Source: Synergistaceae bacterium UBA5827
GTDB taxonomy: Bacteria > Synergistota > Synergistia > Synergistales > 79-D21
Assembly: GCA_002432945.1 (NCBI GenBank)
Contig: DJHE01000015.1
Coordinates: 1-5,713 of the forward strand
Direction of reading: 5' to 3'
DNA length: 5,713 bases
A program made the position numbers and the translations under genes. Positions 1 through 5,713 of this stretch are shown here, piece after piece (within the stretch, counting starts at the first letter, position 1; each line of letters starts with the position of its first letter). The notes below the pieces were generated by a model, which saw only the letters and a list, made by a program, of their open reading frames with translations, was not told where the DNA came from and did no database searches.

Positions 1-88
1 TCCCATGGCCGCCGTGGATCCCGGGATCTTCAGGCCCCCCGTGAAGCCCGTCAAGCTTGGCGTCCTCGCAAAGGGAGGCGACAACTGA
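1..88 (+). CDS. C-terminal end of an upstream gene, possibly the partner subunit of the following flavoprotein
   Basis: Partial gene entering from the left edge. The frame beginning at base 2 is open to a TGA at 86-88 and encodes about 28 residues, ending FRPPVKPVKLGVLAKGGDN. The stop shares its last base with the ATG of the next gene (TGATG), so the two genes are probably co-transcribed and translationally coupled. An Arg-Pro-Pro-Val-Lys-Pro-Val-x-Leu tail resembles, from memory, the C-termini of HcnA/HcnB-like or SoxA-like subunits ([2Fe-2S] or FAD proteins) that partner HcnC/PDH-beta-like flavoproteins. That would suit the neighbour, but 28 residues cannot settle identity. The reading frame and coupling are directly visible; the partner-subunit assignment is inference. 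Confidence 0.5.
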   Translation, partial: PMAAVDPGIFRPPVKPVKLGVLAKGGDN

Positions 89-1239
89 TGACCTGGAAAA
101 ACACGGCCGAAGCGATCGTCATCGGCGGAGGCATCAACGGAACTTCAGTTGCCTATAACCTGGCCAAGCTGGGAATGAAGGATGTCGTCGTACTGGAAAA
201 AAACACGGTCTGCTCGGGTTCTACCGGCCGCTGTGGAGCCGGAATCCGCGCCCAGTGGGGCACTGAGATGAACTGCCGCTTCGGGTTAGCCTGCGTCGAG
301 AAGTTCGAGCAGCTTTCAGACGAGCTCGGCATGGACGTCGGGCTGAACCAGAGCGGCTACCTCATGGTCGCCTACCAGCAATCCGAATATGAACAACTCC
401 AGAAGAACGTGGCTCTCCAGAACTCCCTCGGATACATGACGAAAATAGTATCCCGCGAGGAAGCGAAGGAGATCTGCCCGGGCGTCGCCGTGGACGATGC
501 GATCGGGTTCACCTTCAACCACAGGGATGGCCATGCTGATCCGTTCCTGACGACCTTCGCCTACCAGGAAGCCTCCAAGCGCCTTGGGGTCACCTTCCAC
601 AAGCACACGGAAGTCACCGGGGTCAAGGTCCACAACGGAATGGCCGCCGGAGTCGTGACGACTCGTGGCGAAATCGATGCCCCCCTAGTCATCAACGCAG
701 CAGGTCCCTATTCACAGTTCGTGGCCAAGATGGCGGGGGTCGACATTCCCAACTATTCCGAACGCCATGAGATCATCATCACGGAGCCCGTTGAACCGGG
801 TGTTTGTCCCCCGATGCTCATGAGTTTCTCCGGGAACTACTACCTCCAGCAGCGCCCCCACGGCTCGATCATCGGCGGATGCAGCCCTGAAGGACATCCC
901 GCCGACTACACCCTTGGGGCGACCTGGGATTTCCTCGAACACATGTCACAAGTGTTCACGAAACTTCTCCCGCGAGCTAAGGGAATTAGGGTTGTCCGCC
1001 AGTGGTCCGGTCTTTACAACATGACGCCCGACCGCCAACCGATCATCTGCGAAGCCGAAAACGTGAAAGGCTTCTACCTCTCCTGCGGCTATTCCGGCCA
1101 CGGTTTCATGTTTGGCCCCGTCACGGGAGAAGCTCTCGCCCAGCACATCGTCCTGGGCAAATCAGACATTCCCATCGATATGCTCCATTACCGCCGCTTT
1201 GCGGAAGGCAAGCTGCTGATCGAGCCTGCAGTCGTTTAG
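88..1239 (+). CDS. FAD-dependent oxidoreductase, DAO family, PDH-beta/HcnC-like amino-acid dehydrogenase subunit
   Basis: A 383-residue flavoprotein, the usual length for the DAO (D-amino-acid oxidase/sarcosine oxidase beta) family. The N-terminal Rossmann motif is G13-x-G15-x-x-G18, with E37 at the end of beta-2 as the expected FAD-ribose ligand. Next comes GSTGRCGAGIR (44-54), the FAD-contact segment seen in dye-linked L-proline dehydrogenase beta (archaeal PDH1), HcnC and SoxB relatives. Further family blocks are DGHADPF (147-153), VINAAGPYS (201-209), RQWSGLYNMTPDRQP (304-318) and the C-terminal FAD motif CGYSGHGFMFGP (333-344). No signal peptide or membrane segment is seen, so it is probably cytoplasmic or peripheral to the membrane. 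It likely oxidises an amino or imino acid and passes electrons to a partner subunit; overall similarity is closest to PDH1 beta as I remember it. The substrate (proline, sarcosine, glycine, a D-amino acid) cannot be fixed. The ATG is supported by GGGAGG at 73-78, nine bases upstream, and by the TGATG junction with the preceding gene. Confidence 0.88.
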   Translation: MTWKNTAEAIVIGGGINGTSVAYNLAKLGMKDVVVLEKNTVCSGSTGRCGAGIRAQWGTEMNCRFGLACVEKFEQLSDELGMDVGLNQSGYLMVAYQQSEYEQLQKNVALQNSLGYMTKIVSREEAKEICPGVAVDDAIGFTFNHRDGHADPFLTTFAYQEASKRLGVTFHKHTEVTGVKVHNGMAAGVVTTRGEIDAPLVINAAGPYSQFVAKMAGVDIPNYSERHEIIITEPVEPGVCPPMLMSFSGNYYLQQRPHGSIIGGCSPEGHPADYTLGATWDFLEHMSQVFTKLLPRAKGIRVVRQWSGLYNMTPDRQPIICEAENVKGFYLSCGYSGHGFMFGPVTGEALAQHIVLGKSDIPIDMLHYRRFAEGKLLIEPAVV

Positions 1240-1276
1240 CGCGGCTACCGAAAAAACTGACCTTTGCTTACCCTGA

Positions 1277-1306
1277 TGGAGGGGATAGCCGATGCTATCC
1301 CCTCCA
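1277..1306 (+). terminator. Perfect 13-bp hairpin after the flavoprotein gene, probable terminator
   Basis: The arms 1277-1289 (TGGAGGGGATAGC) and 1294-1306 are exact reverse complements around a CGAT tetraloop, 37 bases after the flavoprotein stop codon. The position suits transcript termination. The downstream strand reads ACTTGTGAAAAAATG with no U-run, and the opposite strand has none either, so it is not a textbook intrinsic terminator. It could act with Rho, as a 3'-end stabiliser, or as a terminator in an organism that tolerates weak U-tracts. Confidence 0.6.
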
Positions 1307-1339
1307 CTTGTGAAAAAATGAGCCTACGGATCGCTAAAG

Positions 1340-1368
1340 ATGACGCATTGTAAAGCAATATTCATAAT
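1340..1368 (+). promoter_or_regulatory. Candidate upstream promoter (P1) of the kor operon
   Basis: ATGACG at 1340-1345 (4 of 6 matches to TTGACA) and CATAAT at 1363-1368 (5 of 6 to TATAAT) are separated by 17 bases, the ideal sigma-70 spacer. Transcription would start near 1375, leaving a leader of about 105 bases before the first gene. It lies in the AT-rich gap just after the upstream hairpin, where a promoter is expected. Inferred from consensus match only. Confidence 0.45.
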
Positions 1369-1386
1369 ACAGAACTCTATTTAGGG

Positions 1387-1415
1387 TTGTTTATCGTTTT
1401 ACGGAATGTCATAAT
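1387..1415 (+). promoter_or_regulatory. Candidate downstream promoter (P2) of the kor operon
   Basis: TTGTTT at 1387-1392 (3 of 6) and a second CATAAT at 1410-1415 (5 of 6) are again 17 bases apart. The predicted start near 1422 lies just before the GGATTTC direct repeat. It repeats the architecture of the candidate 47 bases upstream, so the operon may have tandem promoters, or only one may be used. Confidence 0.45.
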
Positions 1416-1424
1416 CGGTTCAAA

Positions 1425-1447
1425 GGATTTCCGCATTCGCGGATTTC
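1425..1447 (+). repeat. GGATTTC direct repeat with internal small dyad in the kor leader
   Basis: GGATTTC occurs at 1425-1431 and again at 1441-1447, a 16-base period. Between them TCCGC (1430-1434) and GCGGA (1439-1443) form a 5-bp dyad around ATTC. The element is immediately downstream of the predicted P2 start and about 34 bases before the first start codon, where a repressor site or a small leader hairpin could act. The repeat is directly visible; any regulatory role is inference, and a 7-base repeat could be chance. Confidence 0.35.
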
Positions 1448-1480
1448 ACGACTTGTTTTGCTCGGGGGAGGGTGAATTGG

Positions 1481-1690
1481 TTGGCTAAGAAGTTCGACGT
1501 CACAATTAACAAGGCCTGGTGCAAGGGCTGTGGCCTCTGTATCGCGATCTGTCCGAAAAAGGTTCTCGAGCTCGACGCAAAGGCCAAGTGCGAGCCAGTC
1601 CGCATGGAAGATTGCATTGGCTGCCGCCAGTGCGAGAACATTTGCCCGGATATGGCCATCACCGTAAAGGAGCGTGTGGAAAATGCCTAA
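1481..1690 (+). CDS. korD: 2-oxoacid:ferredoxin oxidoreductase delta subunit (two [4Fe-4S] ferredoxin)
   Basis: A 69-residue ferredoxin-type subunit that carries electrons from the catalytic subunits to free ferredoxin. Two complete [4Fe-4S] motifs are present: C14-x2-C17-x2-C20-x3-C24-P and C45-x2-C48-x2-C51-x3-C55-P. C37 between them is extra. I prefer the TTG start at 1481, giving MAKKFDVTINKAWC, the typical N-terminus of this family. The purine-rich GGGGGAGGG (1464-1472) is then well spaced from the start. The in-frame GTG at 1472 would overlap that Shine-Dalgarno and add only M-N-W. It is the first gene of the operon and overlaps the alpha-subunit gene by 8 bases. The delta-alpha-beta-gamma order matches four-subunit KorDABC-type enzymes. 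The ferredoxin role is certain; the 2-oxoglutarate label rests on the neighbours. Confidence 0.9.
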   Translation: MAKKFDVTINKAWCKGCGLCIAICPKKVLELDAKAKCEPVRMEDCIGCRQCENICPDMAITVKERVENA

Positions 1691-2819
1691 GAAGCTGGCT
1701 TTCTGGCAGGGAAACATGGCCATCGCCCAGGGCGGAATCGCCGCAGGCTGCCGCTTTTTCGGCGGATACCCCATCACTCCGTCTTCTGAAATCGCCGAAG
1801 TGATGGCAGAGGAACTGCCGAAACTCAACGGACGATTCATACAGATGGAGGACGAGATCGCTGGGATCGCAGCGACGATCGGCGCTTCGATCGCCGGGTA
1901 CAAGGCCATGACCGCAACATCGGGACCCGGCTTCTCCCTCAAGCAGGAGAACCTGGGATTGGCTTACATGGCGGAAATCCCAATCGTCGCGATCGACGTC
2001 ATGCGCGGCGGCCCCTCAACCGGCCTTCCCACCCGAGTTTCGCAGCAGGACGTCATGCAGGCACGCTGGGGCACCCACGGAGACCATGGGACGATCGCCT
2101 ATGCCCCTTCTTCAGTGCAGGAATGCTACGAACTGACGATCGAGGCCTTCAACATGGCCGAGCGTTTCCGGCAACCCGTTCTGGTGATGAGTGACGAGGT
2201 CATCGGCCATATGCGCGAGAAAGTCGTCATTCCCGAACCGGGGTCCTTCCCTATTATTGACCGCAAGAAGCCCAAGGTGTCCCCCGAAGAGTTCATTCCC
2301 TACCTGGCCGACCCGGAAGACGACGTTCCCCCAATGGCCTCCTTTGGAGACGGCTATCGCTGGCATGTCACGGGATTGACCCACAACGACTGGGGTTTCC
2401 CGACGAACGAACCCGCGGAAATCGGAAAAAAGCACCTTCGTCTCGTCCGGAAGATCGATCGGTTCCGTGATGATATCGTCAAGTACGATCTCGAGCAGGC
2501 TGAAGATGCCGAGATTCTCGTTGTTTCCTACGGCTGCGTCGCGCGGTCGGCGGTTCGCGCCGTGCGTGAAGCCCGGGCGAAGGGAATCAAGGTTGGCCAT
2601 TTCAGGCCCATCACCCTCTGGCCTTTCCCTGACAAGGAACTGATCCGTGTCGCCGGAATGGCCAAGAAAGTCATTGTGCCGGAACTGAACTGCGGCCAAA
2701 TGGTTTCCGAGGTCAGGATCGCCCTGGGGGCCAAGGCGGAGATCATACCAAGCAACCTCGTGAACGGCGAAATACTGCGCCCCCACGAAATTCTCGCTAC
2801 GATCGAGGAGGTGGCCTAA
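1683..2819 (+). CDS. korA: 2-oxoacid:ferredoxin oxidoreductase alpha subunit, KorA-like
   Basis: A 378-residue alpha subunit of a CoA-dependent 2-oxoacid oxidoreductase, probably 2-oxoglutarate synthase. The N-terminal pyrimidine-binding domain (about 1-240) shows QGNMAIAQGGIAAGCRFFGG (9-28), YPITPSSEIAE (29-39), QMEDEIAG (54-61, with acidic residues where the TPP-activating Glu is expected), TSGPG (79-83) and RGGPSTG (108-114). A transketolase-C-like domain II (about 275-375) contains VSYG (281-284), RPITLWPFP (308-316) and VPELNCGQM (332-340). There is no fused gamma domain; gamma is a separate gene downstream. The ATG at 1683 is chosen because AAGGAG (1667-1672) lies 10 bases upstream, whereas the in-frame GTG at 1674 would leave almost no spacing. 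Substrate is inferred: the sequence looks KorA-like, but related enzymes use branched-chain or other 2-oxoacids. Confidence 0.92.
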   Translation: MPKKLAFWQGNMAIAQGGIAAGCRFFGGYPITPSSEIAEVMAEELPKLNGRFIQMEDEIAGIAATIGASIAGYKAMTATSGPGFSLKQENLGLAYMAEIPIVAIDVMRGGPSTGLPTRVSQQDVMQARWGTHGDHGTIAYAPSSVQECYELTIEAFNMAERFRQPVLVMSDEVIGHMREKVVIPEPGSFPIIDRKKPKVSPEEFIPYLADPEDDVPPMASFGDGYRWHVTGLTHNDWGFPTNEPAEIGKKHLRLVRKIDRFRDDIVKYDLEQAEDAEILVVSYGCVARSAVRAVREARAKGIKVGHFRPITLWPFPDKELIRVAGMAKKVIVPELNCGQMVSEVRIALGAKAEIIPSNLVNGEILRPHEILATIEEVA

Positions 2820-2821
2820 CC

Positions 2822-3637
2822 ATGCCACGCGAAGAAATCAAGCCCTGGCTGCGTACCCGTTTCTTCCCCCATATCTGGTGTCCGGGTTGCGGGCACGGAA
2901 TCATCCTGCACGCGATCCTGCGCTCACTAGTCGACCTTGGCAAGACCCGCGAGGAGACTGTCATTGCCTCCGGAATCGGCTGTTCGAGCCGCATGCCGGG
3001 TTATATCAACGCCAATACCGTCCATACGACCCATGGCCGTTCACTTGGTTTCGCCACCGGCATCAAGCTTGCAAACCCAGCGCTTACCGTTATAGATGTG
3101 ATGGGTGACGGAGACTGCACGGCCATCGGCGGGAACCACTTCATTCACGCCTGCCGCCGCAATATCGACATAACCGCTATTGTCATGAACAACAATATCT
3201 ACGGGATGACAGGCGGCCAAGCGTCCCCGACCACCCCGGTCGGCGCTAGGGCAACGACCGCCCCTTACGGCGCCATCGACACTCCCTTCGACATCTGCAG
3301 GCTGGCCGAAGGCGCAGGTGCTTCCTATGTCGCAAGGGCTAGCATCGCACAACCGGTCCTTTGCGAGCAGTACATCAAGAAGGGGATCCAGAAAAAGGGC
3401 TTTTCCGTGGTAGAAATCATGACCCACTGCCATACCCAGTTCGGAAGAAGGAATAAGCGGCCAAACCCCGTAGACAATCTCAACTTCTTCAAGGAGAACT
3501 CCATTCCAAAGGCCAAAGCCAAGGAAATGACCGAGGAAGAGAAGAAAGGCAAGATCATCATCGGGGAATTCGTCGACCGTGAGGCCCAGGAGTATACCGA
3601 GGCCTATCTCAAGCTGATTGAGCGGGTTAGGGGGTAG
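2822..3637 (+). CDS. korB: 2-oxoacid:ferredoxin oxidoreductase beta subunit (TPP-binding), KorB-like
   Basis: A 271-residue thiamine-diphosphate-binding subunit, the normal length for KorB-type proteins. C20-P-G-C23-G-H and GIGCSSRMPGY (51-61, with C54) are cysteine-containing blocks; these cysteines are expected to bind the [4Fe-4S] cluster of the beta subunit. The TPP/Mg signature runs from G95-D-G-D98 to N123-N-N125, followed by YGMTGGQASPTTP (127-139), characteristic of the 2-oxoglutarate and related beta subunits. The C-terminal tail (about 205-271) is rich in Lys and Glu. It starts 2 bases after the alpha stop codon, with AGGAGG (2806-2811) inside the end of the alpha gene, so alpha and beta are almost certainly coupled for a fixed stoichiometry. 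With alpha it forms the active site that decarboxylates the 2-oxoacid and makes acyl-CoA. Confidence 0.93.
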   Translation: MPREEIKPWLRTRFFPHIWCPGCGHGIILHAILRSLVDLGKTREETVIASGIGCSSRMPGYINANTVHTTHGRSLGFATGIKLANPALTVIDVMGDGDCTAIGGNHFIHACRRNIDITAIVMNNNIYGMTGGQASPTTPVGARATTAPYGAIDTPFDICRLAEGAGASYVARASIAQPVLCEQYIKKGIQKKGFSVVEIMTHCHTQFGRRNKRPNPVDNLNFFKENSIPKAKAKEMTEEEKKGKIIIGEFVDREAQEYTEAYLKLIERVRG

Positions 3638-3642
3638 GGTCC

Positions 3643-4197
3643 ATGAGCGAGCGTTTTGAAATCCGGTTTGCCGGCTCGGGCGGGCAGGGCGTCATCCTGG
3701 CCGCAGTGGTAACGGGTGAGGCTGCCGCCCTTTACGAAAATGTCTACGCGGTCCAGAGCCAGGCTTACGGCCCGGAAGCACGCGGCGGAGCATCGAAGTC
3801 CGAGGTCGTCATCTCTCACGGAGAGATCGATTACCCTAAGGCGACCCAGCCCGACTTGCAGGTCATCCTCACCCAAAAAGCTTGCGAGGAATACGCTCAT
3901 GACACCAAGCCCAACGGGACGATCATCCTTGACGATTTTTACGTTTCCGAACCCCCGAAGGTCGAAGCGGAAATTTTCATGCTGCCGATCGTCAGGACCG
4001 CCAAGGAAAAGCTGGGGAAGGAAATGGTCACGAACATGGTTGCCCTCGGAGCCACCGCAAGGATTCTCGAACTGTCAAACGTTGTCAAGCCCGAGTCCGT
4101 TAAGCGGGCAATCCTCGCCCGCGTACCAAAAGGAACAGAAAAGCTCAACGAACAAGCCTTCGAAGAAGGCTATGCCATGATGAAGGAGAAAAAGTAA
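3643..4197 (+). CDS. korC: 2-oxoacid:ferredoxin oxidoreductase gamma subunit, KorC-like
   Basis: A 184-residue gamma subunit of the pyruvate/ketoisovalerate/2-oxoglutarate oxidoreductase family; this domain is expected to contribute to CoA binding. It opens with FAGSGGQG (9-16), followed by QSQAYGPEARGGASKSEVVI (38-57), DLQVILTQKA (71-80) and NMVALGA (131-137), all in the family order. It starts 5 bases after the beta stop codon; AGGGGGT at 3629-3635 is a plausible ribosome binding site. It is the last gene of the operon and is followed by a GC-rich terminator hairpin. The protein is complete, with no sign of truncation. Family assignment is firm; the specific oxoacid is not. Confidence 0.92.
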   Translation: MSERFEIRFAGSGGQGVILAAVVTGEAAALYENVYAVQSQAYGPEARGGASKSEVVISHGEIDYPKATQPDLQVILTQKACEEYAHDTKPNGTIILDDFYVSEPPKVEAEIFMLPIVRTAKEKLGKEMVTNMVALGATARILELSNVVKPESVKRAILARVPKGTEKLNEQAFEEGYAMMKEKK

Positions 4198-4219
4198 TTC
4201 TTTCTTCGAAGGAATTGCT

Positions 4220-4255
4220 TCGGGGCGGCCCAATAAGGCCGCCCCGACCATTTTG
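4220..4255 (+). terminator. Terminator hairpin at the end of the kor operon
   Basis: The arms TCGGGGCGGCC (4220-4230) and GGCCGCCCCGA (4237-4247) pair perfectly over 11 bp around a CAATAA loop. CCATTTTG follows, giving a short T-run three bases after the stem. It lies 22 bases after the gamma stop codon. The strong GC stem supports intrinsic termination, although the T-run is short and readthrough into the next gene is likely because no other promoter is evident before it. Confidence 0.78.
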
Positions 4256-5650
4256 ATGAAAACAAAGGCCTACGTATCACCGGAATTGATCCGTTTGGAT
4301 ATCGAAAAGCTTGACAGCCAGGGAGATGGGATCAGCCGGGACGCAACCGGAAAGATCATCTTCGTGCCTGGTGTGTTGCCAGGCGAAACTGTCCTCGTAA
4401 GAAAAACCACGGAGAAAAAGGACTTTGCCACGGCCCGTCTTGTTGAAATCGAAAAAACTCACCCCGAAAGGGTCAAACCCTTTTGTCCCTGGCACGAACG
4501 CTGTGGAGGCTGCCAGATCCAGCATGCGTCCTACCCGTTACAGTTAATGCTCAAGGAGCAGTTCCTAAAGGACGCCTTTTCCCGTATCGGCCGGATGCTC
4601 CCCCTGGAAGGATTCTCAAGGGTGGCGGCGAGTCCTTTGGAATCAGGCTACCGCAACAAGATTTCGCTTCCGGTTGCCCGCTCTGAAAACTCCGGAACCC
4701 TTGAAATCGGATACTTCCAGAAGCGCAGCCACAGGGTCGTGGCAATCGATCGATGCCCCGTTGCCATGCCTGTTCTGAACGAAATTCTCAAGGAAGTCCG
4801 GGCGGGAATTGCACAGGTTGGAATTCTCCCTTACGACGAGCGAACAAGGCAAGGTCTTCTGCGCCACGTGGTCCTGAGGGGCGGTCAGGAGACGGGTGAG
4901 ATCCTCATCGTCCTCGTCGTCCATCACTCTCCGGACCCTGCGATCACAAAAAACATCATCTGCCTGGCCAGGAGAATCCGTAAGCGTTACCCACAACTTC
5001 TCGGCCTTGCTTTGAACTTTAACCCTGCAGAGGGAAACGTCATCTTCGGTCCGTTGACAAAAGCCCTTTCCGGACGAGCTTTTTTCTACGAGCGTCTTGC
5101 AGACCTGACCTTCAAGTTTGATGCCACTTCGTTCGCCCAGGTGAACACAAGACAGGCGGAAAGGCTTTACCAGGCTGTTGCGAACGAGGCTTGCCCGGCC
5201 ATAGGCGAAAATGTCCTTGAACTTTACGCAGGTGTCGGTACACTGACTTGTTTTCTTGCCGCAAGATCCTCTCGTGTCGTGGCACTCGAAGAATGGGGAC
5301 CTTCTGTCGATTGCCTCAAGGAAAACGTTTCAAGGAACAGTTTTAAAAACGTTCGAGCCCTTGGCGGATCCGCGGAAAAACTCGACTTTTCGACCGTCGG
5401 GCCTATAGATTCAGTCGTGATTGACCCTCCCCGTTCAGGTTGCCACCCCGACGTTTTGGACTCAATTGCGCAAATGTCCCCGAGAAGGGTCATCTACGTT
5501 TCGTGCAACCCATCCACATTGGCCCGTGATGTGGGACTCATGTGCCGGGAGGAACATTTCCGCTTGCGCAAGGTTCTTCCGTTCGACCTCTTCCCCCAGA
5601 CATGCCACGTGGAATCCATCGCCATACTTGACAGGGGCTCTTCTTCTTGA
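4256..5650 (+). CDS. rlmD: 23S rRNA (uracil-C5)-methyltransferase, RlmD/RumA-type
   Basis: A 464-residue SAM-dependent RNA m5U methyltransferase of the TrmA/RlmC/RlmD family, expected to methylate 23S rRNA (U1939 in E. coli numbering). An N-terminal TRAM RNA-binding domain covers about 11-68 (LDIEKLDSQGDGISR, FVPGVLPGE). The [4Fe-4S] cysteines are C77-x5-C83-x2-C86 and C167 (DRCP). The SAM site is LELYAGVGTLT (321-331). Catalytic elements are FAQVN (293-297), DPPRSGC (390-396), the nucleophile C417 in YVSCNPSTLARD, and E453 in HVES as the likely base. All key residues are present. The protein is slightly longer than E. coli RlmD and close to dual-specificity RlmCD of Gram-positives, so U747 activity is also possible. 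ATG 4256 is chosen over TTG 4253, but no Shine-Dalgarno is visible before either, and the start is only 8 bases after the preceding hairpin. Confidence 0.9.
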   Translation: MKTKAYVSPELIRLDIEKLDSQGDGISRDATGKIIFVPGVLPGETVLVRKTTEKKDFATARLVEIEKTHPERVKPFCPWHERCGGCQIQHASYPLQLMLKEQFLKDAFSRIGRMLPLEGFSRVAASPLESGYRNKISLPVARSENSGTLEIGYFQKRSHRVVAIDRCPVAMPVLNEILKEVRAGIAQVGILPYDERTRQGLLRHVVLRGGQETGEILIVLVVHHSPDPAITKNIICLARRIRKRYPQLLGLALNFNPAEGNVIFGPLTKALSGRAFFYERLADLTFKFDATSFAQVNTRQAERLYQAVANEACPAIGENVLELYAGVGTLTCFLAARSSRVVALEEWGPSVDCLKENVSRNSFKNVRALGGSAEKLDFSTVGPIDSVVIDPPRSGCHPDVLDSIAQMSPRRVIYVSCNPSTLARDVGLMCREEHFRLRKVLPFDLFPQTCHVESIAILDRGSSS

Positions 5651-5677
5651 CACTCGCAGACCGAAAAACGTTATAAT
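5647..5677 (+). promoter_or_regulatory. Promoter of the tRNA-Gln gene
   Basis: A perfect TTGACA (5647-5652) and a perfect TATAAT (5672-5677) are separated by 19 bases, two longer than ideal. The predicted start near 5684 would give a 5' leader of about 8 bases before the tRNA, typical of a stable-RNA promoter. The -35 box contains the TGA stop codon of rlmD (5648-5650), so the promoter starts within the coding sequence. Confidence 0.85.
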
Positions 5678-5691
5678 GTTCAAGCTCGAAC

Positions 5692-5713
5692 TGGGGTGTA
5701 GCCAAGCGGCAAG
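5692..5713 (+). tRNA. tRNA-Gln, 5' part only (cut by the window edge)
   Basis: The last 22 bases read TGGGGTGTAGCCAAGCGGCA followed by AG. The 7-base acceptor strand TGGGGTG, then TA at positions 8-9, GCC as the D-stem and AAGCGG with the GG of the D-loop match bacterial tRNA-Gln, whose acceptor begins with UGGGG. A strong promoter stands just upstream. The anticodon lies outside the window, so the identity rests on the 5' end alone. Confidence 0.8.

Noticed and set aside
1310..1471. Riboswitch or small RNA in the kor leader
   Set aside because: I looked for a structured aptamer but saw only a 5-bp dyad, with no conserved motif that I recognise.
1674..1682. GTG at 1674 as the start of the alpha-subunit gene
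   Set aside because: The AAGGAG site ends at 1672, leaving almost no spacing. ATG 1683 has ideal spacing and gives the expected N-terminus.
1409..1942. 177-codon minus-strand open frame across the kor leader, delta and the start of alpha
   Set aside because: It runs antisense to two clearly recognisable genes and through the predicted P2 -10 region, and its protein has no recognisable family features.
2112..2828. Long 238-codon open frame on the minus strand
   Set aside because: It lies antisense to the alpha-subunit gene, whose protein has all family motifs. Its translation shows no recognisable domain, and such antisense frames are common in GC-rich coding DNA.
1..5713. Mobile elements, CRISPR arrays, phage genes or defence systems
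   Set aside because: No transposase, terminal inverted repeats, repeat-spacer pattern, toxin-antitoxin pair or nuclease-like gene is visible; all genes have housekeeping or central-metabolism functions.

Overview
The window is an ordinary but coherent piece of a moderately GC-rich bacterial chromosome with all genes on the + strand. It holds the last codons of an upstream gene, a complete FAD-dependent dehydrogenase subunit, a complete four-gene 2-oxoacid:ferredoxin oxidoreductase operon, a 23S rRNA uracil methyltransferase gene, and the first 22 bases of a tRNA-Gln gene. The ferredoxin-dependent 2-oxoacid oxidoreductase beside an amino-acid-type flavin dehydrogenase suggests an anaerobic, amino-acid-using bacterium. 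The bacterial promoters, Shine-Dalgarno sites and [4Fe-4S] RlmD-type methyltransferase argue against an archaeon. Synergistota would fit, but this is a guess from gene content and not something the sequence proves.

Region by region: 1-88 is a C-terminal coding tail that shares one base with the next start codon. 88-1239 encodes a DAO-family flavoprotein resembling the beta subunit of dye-linked L-proline dehydrogenase and HcnC. A perfect 13-bp hairpin (1277-1306) follows and probably closes that transcript. The AT-richer gap up to 1480 carries two promoter-like sequences, both with a CATAAT -10 and a 17-base spacer, then a direct repeat (GGATTTC twice). 1481-4197 is a tight operon in the order delta (two [4Fe-4S] ferredoxin), alpha, beta (TPP), gamma, i.e. 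korDABC-like, with gaps or overlaps of only a few bases. An 11-bp GC-rich hairpin (4220-4247) ends it. rlmD (4256-5650) begins only 8 bases after that hairpin and has no visible ribosome binding site. The stop codon of rlmD lies inside the TTGACA -35 box of a strong promoter for tRNA-Gln, which runs off the right edge.

Functionally, the flavoprotein would pass electrons from an amino or imino acid into a multi-subunit dehydrogenase. The Kor complex would oxidise a 2-oxoacid (2-oxoglutarate is the best guess) to the acyl-CoA while reducing ferredoxin. If the flavoprotein acts on proline or a glutamate-family amino acid, the two units could lie on one catabolic route, but they appear to be separate transcription units and the link is inference. 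I did not find a previously undescribed system here. The points most worth a second look are regulatory: the tandem promoters with a direct repeat, and the unusual rlmD start.
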